Program-made: the position numbers and the translations under genes
The notes under the pieces: model-generated
The model's input: only the letters and a program-made list of their open reading frames with translations
Told to the model about the DNA's origin: nothing
The model's database searches: none
Origin: an uncultured Actinoplanes sp.
GTDB lineage: Bacteria > Actinomycetota > Actinomycetes > Mycobacteriales > Micromonosporaceae
Length of the DNA: 11,455 nucleotides
NCBI GenBank assembly: GCA_934667465.1
Contig: CAKUMG010000096.1
Coordinates: 1 to 11,455, forward strand
Direction of reading: 5' to 3'
Part shown: in pieces, positions 1 to 6,236 of the stretch
Position numbering within the stretch: the first letter of the stretch is position 1
Layout of the letters: every line of letters starts with the position of its first letter

Positions 1-1897
1 GCGGCATCGTGGGCGTGATCGTGCCCTCGACGACGATGGCGTGCCAGAGGCAGAACATCGCCACGGTCCAGACCTTGCGCGAGTTGTCGGCCACGCCCGC
101 GCGGTGGTCGGCGAGCAGCTTCTGCGCGTAGTTCAGGTCGAGCAGGTGGCCCGCCTGCGAGCCGGCCATGACCGCGCCGAGCCAGTCGCCGACCGCGCCC
201 TTGAGCCAGACCCGGGTCGGGGTCGGGAAGCCCAGCTTGCGGCGGTCGCGCACCGACTCGGGGACGATGCCGCGCATCGCCTCGCGGAACGCCATCTTGG
301 TGCCGTCGCTGTGCGGGGGCAGCTTCAGGTCGGTGGGCAGGCCGGCCGCGGCCTGGTAGACGGCCTGGTCGAGGAACGGCACGCGCAGCTCGAGGGAGTG
401 CGCCATCGACATCCGGTCGGCCTTGGCGAGGATGTCGCCCGGCAGCCAGGTGTGCAGGTCCACGTACTGCATGGACGCGACGTCGTCGACGTCGGCCGTC
501 TCCGCGTACAGGTGGTTGGTGATCGCGGTGTGCGGCTGCGCGGTGAAGCGCATCAGCTCGGCCTTCTCCTCCGGGCTGAAGATGCGCGCGTTGCCGTAGT
601 AGCGCTCCTCGATCGGCGTGGTGCCGCGCTCGAGGAAGCTGCGGCCCTTCATGCCCTCGGGCATGACGTTGGTCAGGTTGCGCAGGCCGCGCTTCATGCC
701 GGGCGACAGCTTGCTGATGCCGGCCAGCGACAGCGGCTCGCGGTAGATCGTATAGCCGCCGAACAGCTCGTCGGAGCCCTCGCCGGACAGCACCACGGTC
801 ACGTGCCGGGAGGCGGTCTGCGCCAGGAAGAACAGCGGCACCAGCGACGGGTCGGCGACCGGGTCGTCGAGCAGCTGCACGATGCGCGGCAGCTCGCGGA
901 TGACGTCGTCCTCGTTGATGATCGTCGGGATCAGCCGCACGCCGAGCTGGTCCGCGGTGTCCTGCGCGATGCTGATCTCGGAGTAGCGCTCGTCGTCGAA
1001 GCCGGCGGTGAACGCGAGCAGGTCCGGCTTGACCTCCTTGGCCAGCGCGACGATCGCCGACGAGTCGACGCCGCTGGACAGGAACGTGCCGACCGGGACG
1101 TGGGCGTGCATGTGCTTGCGGACGCTGTCGCGCAGCGCGTCCTGGATCTGCCGCTGGGCGACCTCGGCCGTCAGCGCCAGCGGGCGCAGCGACGGCCGGA
1201 AGTAGCGCTCCTGGCGCATGCCGCCGGTCGGGGTCCAGGTCAGCCGGTGGCCCGGGGGGAGCCGCTTGACCTGGCGGTGCAGGGTCATCGGGTCCGGCAC
1301 GTACTGGAACGTCAGGTAGTGCGAGAGCGCGTCGGTGTCGAGCGCCGCGCCGGAGTTGCCGCTGAACGCCAGCAGCGTCTTGCGCTCGCTGGCCAGGTGG
1401 ATCCCGTTGGGGGTCTCCAGGATGTAGAGCGGCTTGATGCCGAACTGGTCGCGGGCGGCGTGCAGGGTGCCGGTCCAGTGGTCGTAGGCGACGAACGCGA
1501 ACATGCCGCGCAGCCGGGGCAGGGCGGCGGCACCCCAGAAGTGGAACGCCGCGGCCAGCACCTCGCTGTCGCCGTGGGTGGCGAAGGTGGCGCTGTTCTC
1601 GCGCTCGAGGTCGGCGCGCAGCTCCTGGTAGTTGTAGATCTCGCCGTTGAAGACCATCGTCCAGCGGCCGGCCTGCTCGCCGGTGGGCGGGTAGCTGACC
1701 GGCTGGACGCTCTCCTCGCGGTCGATGATGGCGAGGCGCTTGAAACCGAACATCATCCCGTCGCCGACCCGGATCTGGGTGTCGTCGGGACCTCGGTGGT
1801 GGATCGTCTCGAGCGCGGCCTCGAAGGCAGCCGTCGTCGCAGGATCCGGTTGCCCGGCGCCTGGGCGGCTACTGATGTACACGGCAAGACCACACAT
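1..1897 (-). CDS. asnB: Asparagine synthase (glutamine-hydrolysing), 3' end outside window
   Basis: Makes an amide by hydrolysing glutamine in an N-terminal Ntn amidotransferase domain and passing ammonia to an ATP-activated carboxylate in a C-terminal synthetase domain. The start is fixed by the mature-type MCGLAVYIS terminus, whose Cys2 is the nucleophile, and a GGAG ribosome site sits about 8 nt upstream. Visible motifs: HHRGPDD near residue 35, the FNGEIYN glutaminase motif near residue 85, ARDQFGIKPLY, and the PP-loop SGVDSS with Asp278 (ATP pyrophosphate binding). 632 codons are visible without a stop, so only a short C-terminus is missing if it matches the roughly 640-650 residue actinobacterial proteins. 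The length and N-terminus resemble the LtsA/AsnB branch, some members of which amidate diaminopimelate in peptidoglycan rather than aspartate, so the true acceptor is uncertain. It is transcribed divergently from the two-component system. Confidence 0.95.
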   Translation of the reverse strand, partial: MCGLAVYISSRPGAGQPDPATTAAFEAALETIHHRGPDDTQIRVGDGMMFGFKRLAIIDREESVQPVSYPPTGEQAGRWTMVFNGEIYNYQELRADLERENSATFATHGDSEVLAAAFHFWGAAALPRLRGMFAFVAYDHWTGTLHAARDQFGIKPLYILETPNGIHLASERKTLLAFSGNSGAALDTDALSHYLTFQYVPDPMTLHRQVKRLPPGHRLTWTPTGGMRQERYFRPSLRPLALTAEVAQRQIQDALRDSVRKHMHAHVPVGTFLSSGVDSSAIVALAKEVKPDLLAFTAGFDDERYSEISIAQDTADQLGVRLIPTIINEDDVIRELPRIVQLLDDPVADPSLVPLFFLAQTASRHVTVVLSGEGSDELFGGYTIYREPLSLAGISKLSPGMKRGLRNLTNVMPEGMKGRSFLERGTTPIEERYYGNARIFSPEEKAELMRFTAQPHTAITNHLYAETADVDDVASMQYVDLHTWLPGDILAKADRMSMAHSLELRVPFLDQAVYQAAAGLPTDLKLPPHSDGTKMAFREAMRGIVPESVRDRRKLGFPTPTRVWLKGAVGDWLGAVMAGSQAGHLLDLNYAQKLLADHRAGVADNSRKVWTVAMFCLWHAIVVEGTITPTMP

Positions 1898-2055
1898 CGC
1901 GTTACTCCATCCGTTGGGGCGAATGCGAGGCGAACCGTAGACGGTGACCTGTGAAGAACTTGTGAGGAAATCGTGGATAACCCCGGTAACGTGAAAAAAG
2001 ATCTGGATCTTCACAGGAATTACACATTGTTGCCCGGCTGGAGGACAATCCCGTC
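1898..2055. promoter_or_regulatory. Divergent promoter/operator region between asnB and the response regulator gene
   Basis: This gap is less GC-rich than its flanks and must hold the promoters of both divergent genes. Three GTG(A/G) elements lie exactly 11 bp apart at 1951, 1962 and 1973, and another GTGA lies at 1991. An inverted pair CCTGTGAAGA (1948-1957) and TCTTCACAGG (2008-2017) is perfect over 10 bp with 50 bp between the copies. The right copy overlaps the palindrome AAGATC-TG-GATCTT (1998-2011). Direct repeats with a helical-turn period are the usual binding form of OmpR-family regulators, so autoregulation by the adjacent regulator is a reasonable inference. GGAGG at 2040-2044 is the regulator's ribosome site. 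I cannot assign -35/-10 boxes with confidence. Confidence 0.6.
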
Positions 2056-2742
2056 GTGACCGCACGTATCCTGATCGCCGACGACGACCCCAAGCATGCG
2101 CAGCTGATCCGCCTCTACCTGGAGAGAGAGGGCCACCAGGTGCTCACCGTCAGTGACGGACGGGCCGCCCTCGACGCGGCGCGGGCGCGCCGGCCGGATC
2201 TGGTCATCCTGGATGTGATGATGCCCCTGGTCAATGGGCTTGACGTGTGCCGCATCCTGCGGACGGAGTCCGACGTCGCGATCCTCATGGTCACCGCCCG
2301 CTCCTCGGAGAACGACATGCTGCTCGGCCTCGACATCGGCGCCGACGACTACCTGAGCAAGCCGGTGAGCCCGCGCGAGCTGACCGGCCGGGTCCGGGCA
2401 CTGCTGCGCCGCACGCGGACCGCCGACGCCGCCGCGGGCGCCGTGCTGCGGGCCGGGGAGCTGGAGATCGACCCGGGCCGCTTCGAGGTTCGCGTCGCCG
2501 GCGAGCCGGTGTCCCTGACCGCCAAGGAGTTCGGGATCGTCGCGCTGCTCGCGCGCGAGCCCGGCCGGGTCTACACCCGCGCGCAGATCATCGACAAGAC
2601 GTTCGGCTTCGAGCAGGAGGTCTCCGAGCGTACGGTCGACGCGCACGTGGTCAACCTGCGGCGCAAGATCGAGAAGAACCCGGCCGAGCCCCGCTACGTG
2701 CAGACCGTCTACGGCAGAGGCTACCGGATGGCCGAGCAGTGA
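2056..2742 (+). CDS. OmpR/PhoB-family DNA-binding response regulator
   Basis: A 228-residue two-domain transcription factor. The receiver domain spans about residues 3-115, with acidic pocket Asp9-Asp10-Asp11, phospho-acceptor Asp53 in LVILDVMMP, switch Thr80, and Lys102 in the conserved LSKP. The winged-helix DNA-binding domain spans about 128-226 and has the typical LTAKEFGIVALL, SERTVDAHVVNLRRKI and VYGRGYRM elements. The GTG start is chosen because the sequence MTARILIADDD gives a full receiver N-terminus and GGAGG lies 11 nt upstream. Its stop overlaps the GTG of the downstream kinase (GTGA), so the pair is very likely translationally coupled and functions as a cognate pair. The target genes are unknown. 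The divergent asnB gene and its own promoter are the obvious candidates because of the repeats between them. Confidence 0.96.
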   Translation: MTARILIADDDPKHAQLIRLYLEREGHQVLTVSDGRAALDAARARRPDLVILDVMMPLVNGLDVCRILRTESDVAILMVTARSSENDMLLGLDIGADDYLSKPVSPRELTGRVRALLRRTRTADAAAGAVLRAGELEIDPGRFEVRVAGEPVSLTAKEFGIVALLAREPGRVYTRAQIIDKTFGFEQEVSERTVDAHVVNLRRKIEKNPAEPRYVQTVYGRGYRMAEQ

Positions 2743-4457
2743 CGTTCCGCCTGCAGGTCTTCCTGCTGGTGATGCTCGTGACGGTGACCGCGATCGCGGC
2801 CACCGCCTGGCTGACGCTGAGCCTCACCTCGCGGGAGTACGAGCAGGCACAGCGCGACGCCACCCGCCACCAGACCGAGATCGTCGACGCGGTCCAGCGC
2901 TACGGGCTGCTGCGCGGCGGCTGGCCCGGCGTGGACGCGCTGGTCTCGAACCTGTCCGCGAGCACCCGGCTGCACATCCAGCTGCGCACCGAGGACGGCT
3001 TCGTGCTGGCCGACTCCGACACCATCGAGGGCCGCGACGCCGGCCCGGTCAGCAACGCCGGCGTCAGCGTCGACCCGCGCCCCCAGCTGGACCCTGCCAT
3101 CGCCCGGGCCGCCACCGCCGACGTCCCGGTGACCGGGCCGGTCGTGCCGCGCGAGCTGTTCGGCGCCACCCCCGCCGACCGGCTGCGCGGCAGCCCGCCG
3201 GCGCTGATGGTCCGCCAGGTCGCGCAATACCGGGCGGCGCTCGAGGCGGCGCGCTGTGCCGCCGACGCCGAGTCCCGGATCGGCACCGAGCCGCTGAACA
3301 CCCAGCCGCCCTACCTGAGCATGGAGCTGCGGACCCGCTACCCGGAGTGCACCACCCGCGCCGAGCGCACGGTCCTGACGGACACGGCCTGGCTGAACGG
3401 GCTGTGGGAGTCCTACCGCGAGTGCGTGGGGCCCGAGGGGCAGAACGACAACGCGGCCAGCTGCCTCTACACCACGTTCACCCGCGGGGTCACCGCCGGC
3501 GCGGCCGTGCCGCTGCAGCTCTACCTGGGCGCCAAGGCCGGCACCGGGGTCGGCGACCTGGGCCGCCCGGCCGCGTTCGGCGCCGCCGGGCTGATCGTCG
3601 CCGCCGCGCTGGGCACCGCGCTGATCGCCCGCCGGGTCAGCCAGCCCGTGCACCGGCTCACCGAGGCGTCGCACCGGCTCGCCGAGGGCCGCCTCGACGT
3701 GCGGGTGCCCGCCGCGGGCAGCAGCGAGCTGGCCCGCCTGTCGGCGTCGTTCAACGCCATGGCCGAGGCGGTGCAGCGCAGCGAGGAGCGCCAGCGCCGG
3801 CTGGTCGCCGACGTCGCGCACGAGCTGCGTACGCCGCTGTCGAACCTGCGCGGCTATCTCGAGGGCCTGTCCGACGGCGTGGTCGAGCCGAGCCGCGAGC
3901 TGTTCGCCTCGCTGCACGAGGAGACCCTGCTGCAGAACCGCATCCTCGACGATTTGCAGGTCCTCGCCCTGGCCGAGGTCGGCGACCTCAAGTACACCCG
4001 GACGCCCACCGACCTCGCCGAGCTCGCCACCGGCGCCGCGACCGCGCACCGGGCCGTCGCCGCCGAGGCGGGCCTCGAACTGCTCGACGACGCCACCGGC
4101 CCGGCCCCCGTCGACGCCGACCCCGACCGGCTGCGGCAGGTCCTCGGCAACCTGCTCACCAACGCGATCCGCTACACCGACCCCGGCGGCACGGTCCGGG
4201 TCACGGTCCGCACCGAGGGCGAGGAGGTCGTCCTGAAGGTCCGGGACACCGGCGTCGGCATCACCGCCCACGACCTGCCCCGTGTCTTCGACCGCTTCTG
4301 GCGCGCCGACCCGGCCCGCCAGCGCGCGACCGGCGGCACCGGCCTCGGCCTGACCATCGCCCACCAGATCGTCACCGACCACGGCGGACGCATCGAGGTC
4401 GAGAGTCAACCCCACTTGGGAACGACGTTCACCGTACGGCTGCCGCACCGCCCCTGA
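2739..4457 (+). CDS. HAMP-domain sensor histidine kinase
   Basis: A 572-residue membrane sensor kinase, cognate to the upstream regulator. Order: TM1 at about 7-30; a large extracytoplasmic domain of about 240 residues; TM2 at about 277-297; HAMP at about 298-347; DHp domain with phospho-acceptor His361 in ADVAHELRTPLSNL; then a HATPase domain with N-box NLLTNAIRYT (Asn471/Asn475), G1 box DTGVGI (Asp503), FDRFWR, and G2 box GGTGLGL (532-538). All catalytic boxes are intact. The GTG start overlaps the regulator stop. The sensor domain contains four cysteines (173, 204, 229, 242) and does not resemble PAS, CACHE or other sensor folds that I recognise. The ligand is unknown. It ends 14 bp from the convergent crotonase remnant, and I see no clear terminator there. 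Confidence 0.95.
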   Translation: MTFRLQVFLLVMLVTVTAIAATAWLTLSLTSREYEQAQRDATRHQTEIVDAVQRYGLLRGGWPGVDALVSNLSASTRLHIQLRTEDGFVLADSDTIEGRDAGPVSNAGVSVDPRPQLDPAIARAATADVPVTGPVVPRELFGATPADRLRGSPPALMVRQVAQYRAALEAARCAADAESRIGTEPLNTQPPYLSMELRTRYPECTTRAERTVLTDTAWLNGLWESYRECVGPEGQNDNAASCLYTTFTRGVTAGAAVPLQLYLGAKAGTGVGDLGRPAAFGAAGLIVAAALGTALIARRVSQPVHRLTEASHRLAEGRLDVRVPAAGSSELARLSASFNAMAEAVQRSEERQRRLVADVAHELRTPLSNLRGYLEGLSDGVVEPSRELFASLHEETLLQNRILDDLQVLALAEVGDLKYTRTPTDLAELATGAATAHRAVAAEAGLELLDDATGPAPVDADPDRLRQVLGNLLTNAIRYTDPGGTVRVTVRTEGEEVVLKVRDTGVGITAHDLPRVFDRFWRADPARQRATGGTGLGLTIAHQIVTDHGGRIEVESQPHLGTTFTVRLPHRP

Positions 4458-4471
4458 CGCCGCCGGCGCGG

Positions 4472-4848
4472 TCAGCGGGTGGCGTGCAGGATCTCCTCGA
4501 GCCGCCGTTCCCGTCGCGGGTCTGCGCGCCCGCGGCCGGCTGCTTCTGCGCGAGGGTGGCCGCTTCCGCGGTGAACAGCCCGGTCAGCGCCTCGTTCTCC
4601 ACCGCGAGGCCGGCCTGCGTGACGGGTGCCGGCGCCGCGCCGGCCGCGGCCTTGACGGCCGCGATGATCTCCGGGCGCAGCCCCGCGATCCGCCCGGCCA
4701 GGTCGCCGACGTCCCGCACCCGGGCGACGAAGCCGCGCAGCGACGGCAGCAAGGTCGCGTCGGCGAGGTTCAGCGGCGGGTGGTCGATCGTGACCGTGGC
4801 GACGCCGTCCGCAACGACCACCCGGAGGCCCTTCAGCTCTTCGTAGCT
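4472..4848 (-). pseudogene. Enoyl-CoA hydratase/isomerase (crotonase) remnant, central region deleted
   Basis: The first 46 or so residues, from SYEELKGLRVVVADG through TVTIDHPPLNL to FVARVRD, match the N-terminus of crotonase-family enoyl-CoA hydratases. These are joined directly, near 4700-4712, to LAGRIAGLRPEIIAAVKAA and GLAVENEALTGLF, which match the family's C-terminal helices. The middle of about 150 residues, with the oxyanion-hole glycines and catalytic glutamates, is absent. No ATG precedes SYEELKG; a GTG at 4821 would only give a shorter start. Near the end the frame is also broken: one extra G in the GGG run at 4510-4512 (minus strand) would give DGERRLEEILHATR and the stop at 4472, the expected ending. 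Without it the frame runs on to 4429, inside the kinase gene. I infer a dead gene or an assembly collapse. Confidence 0.75.
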
Positions 4849-5138
4849 GGGCGAGCGGCGCGGCGCTGCAGCGTGCGGTGCTGCTGGCGGACGTGCCGCT
4901 GGCCCTGGCCGACGGCGACCGGCTGCACCCCATGCAGCGCGCGTTCATCGAGCGCGACGGGCTGCAGTGCGGCTTCTGCACGCCGGGACAGATCATGTCG
5001 GCGGTCGCCCTGGTCGGCGAGGGGCGGGCCGCGACCGGCGACGAGATCCGCGAGCGGATGTCCGGCAACATCTGCCGGTGCAGCTGCTACCCGGCCATCG
5101 TCGCCGCGATCCAGGACGCGCAGAAGGTGATGCGCTGA
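4849..5138 (+). pseudogene. [2Fe-2S] subunit of a molybdenum hydroxylase (PaoA/CoxS type), 5' half missing
   Basis: From LADGDRLHPMQRAFIER onward the frame matches the C-terminal four-helix [2Fe-2S] domain of the small subunit. The proximal-cluster cysteines are present in LQCGFCTPGQIMS (codons 4968 and 4977) and NICRCSCYP (5073, 5079, with a further Cys at 5085). The usual N-terminal plant-ferredoxin domain of about 80 residues, which binds a second [2Fe-2S] cluster, is missing. The sequence just before the match (SGAALQRAVLLADVPLA) is not the expected family sequence and abuts the crotonase remnant. The only starts are GTG 4878, without a ribosome site, and internal ATGs. The stop TGA shares its A with the ATG of the FAD subunit, so this was the first gene of the operon. 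It could make an 86-residue protein, but electron transfer would be incomplete. Confidence 0.75.
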
Positions 5139-6118
5139 TGCGGGCGTACACGTACGCCCGGCCGCCCTCGGTGCGCGAGGCCGTCGCCCTGCCCGGGCCG
5201 GGCACCGCGTACCTGGCCGGCGGCACGACCCTGGTCGACCTCATGAAGCTGGAGGTGATGACCCCCGCCCACGTGGTGGACATCAACCGGCTGCCCCTGC
5301 GCGGCATCCGGCTCGACGGCGACGGGCTGCACCTCGGCGCGCTCGAGCGGATGAGCGACGTCGCCCGCCACCGGGAGGTGCGCACGGACTTCCCGGTGCT
5401 CGCCCAGTCGCTGGAGCTCAGCGCGTCGGCGCAGCTGCGCAACATGGCCAGCATCGGCGGCAACCTGCTGCAACGCACCCGCTGCGGCTACTTCCGTGAC
5501 GTCACGACCCCCTGCAACAAGCGGGAACCGGGCAGCGGCTGCGCGGCCCTGACCGGCGTCCACCGCACCCACGCGATCCTCGGCACCAGCGACGCCTGCC
5601 TGGCCACCCACCCCAGCGACCTCGCCGTCGCGCTGCTGGCCCTCGGCGCCGGGGTGCGGCTGGTCTCCGCCGCCGGCACCCGTACGGTGCCGCTCGACGC
5701 GTTCTACACCCTGCCCGGCAGCACGCCGCACATCGAGAACGTCCTCGCCCCCGGCGAGCTGGTCACCGGCGTCACCGTCCCCCGTTCCCGCTTCGCCGCC
5801 CGTTCCCGGTACGTGAAGATCCGCGACCGGCAGTCGTACGAGTTCGCGCTGGCCTCGGCCGCCGTCGCCCTCGACGTGTCGCGCGGCACCATCCGGCAGG
5901 CCCGCGTCACCGCCGGCGGGGTCGGCACCCGGCCGTGGCGCCTCACCCCGGTCGAGCGCGCGCTGACCGGCCGGCCCGCCGCAGCCGCCACGTTCGAGGC
6001 CGCAGCCGCGAGCGCCGCGGACGGAGCCCGCCCCCGCACCCACAATGCCTTCAAACCGGAGCTGCTCCGCCGTACGGTGCTGCGCGCCCTCACCGAACTG
6101 CACGAGCGCCATGCCTGA
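5138..6118 (+). CDS. FAD-binding subunit of a molybdenum hydroxylase, PaoB/YagS type with [4Fe-4S] motif
   Basis: The 326-residue FAD subunit passes electrons from the Fe-S clusters to FAD in a three-subunit aldehyde/xanthine oxidoreductase. The N-terminal FAD-binding elements are YLAGGTTLVDLMK (about 25-37) and NMASIGGNLLQRT (about 102-114). A four-cysteine insert follows: Cys116 (RCGYFRD), Cys126 (TPCNKREPGSG), Cys135 and Cys154 (SDACLATHPSD). This insert is diagnostic of the PaoB/YagS branch, where E. coli PaoB carries a [4Fe-4S] cluster. The C-terminal CO-dehydrogenase flavoprotein domain includes KIRDRQSYEFALASAAVAL. The ATG overlaps the stop of the small subunit by one base, and GAAGG lies about 10 nt upstream. 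The length and motifs are complete. The substrate is unknown; aromatic or other aldehydes are likely from the family. Confidence 0.93.
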   Translation: MRAYTYARPPSVREAVALPGPGTAYLAGGTTLVDLMKLEVMTPAHVVDINRLPLRGIRLDGDGLHLGALERMSDVARHREVRTDFPVLAQSLELSASAQLRNMASIGGNLLQRTRCGYFRDVTTPCNKREPGSGCAALTGVHRTHAILGTSDACLATHPSDLAVALLALGAGVRLVSAAGTRTVPLDAFYTLPGSTPHIENVLAPGELVTGVTVPRSRFAARSRYVKIRDRQSYEFALASAAVALDVSRGTIRQARVTAGGVGTRPWRLTPVERALTGRPAAAATFEAAAASAADGARPRTHNAFKPELLRRTVLRALTELHERHA

Positions 6119-6236
6119 GTTCTCCGAGGAGCTGCTCGTACGCGTCCGCGGCGGCGTCCCGTTCGTCGCCGCCACGGTCACCGGGGTGGACGGCGGCGCA
6201 CCCCGCGCTCACCCACTCAGTCAGGAGTCACGATGA
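6111..6236 (+). pseudogene. XdhC/PaoD-family molybdenum cofactor chaperone, N-terminal stub only
   Basis: An ATG overlapping the end of the FAD subunit gene opens a 41-codon frame. Its first 33 residues (MPEFSEELLVRVRGG, then PFVAATVTGVDGGAPRA) look like the N-terminus of XdhC/CoxI-family proteins, which hold and sulfurate or insert the molybdenum cofactor into hydroxylases. Normal members are roughly 200-380 residues long. Here the match breaks off at about 6206-6209 and runs into HPLSQESR, which is simply the leader and ribosome site of the next gene read in frame. It stops at TGA 6234-6236, overlapping the next ATG. The position between the FAD and Mo subunit genes suggests an original operon A-B-D-C. 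The identification rests on a short stretch, so I hold it with moderate confidence. Confidence 0.6.

Noticed and set aside
41..1954. A 637-codon plus-strand frame antisense to asparagine synthase
   Set aside because: The composition is Val/Ala/Arg/Gly-rich with no recognisable domain. The opposite strand has a complete, motif-rich AsnB.
2247..2738. In-frame N-terminal extension of the sensor kinase by 164 residues
   Set aside because: It overlaps the regulator gene and encodes Arg-rich low complexity. The GTG at 2739 gives a normal TM1 start coupled to the regulator stop.
4458..4471. GC-rich palindrome just after the kinase stop as an intrinsic terminator
   Set aside because: The gap is only 14 bp, with CGCCGGCG and no T-run. 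The stem is too short to support a call.
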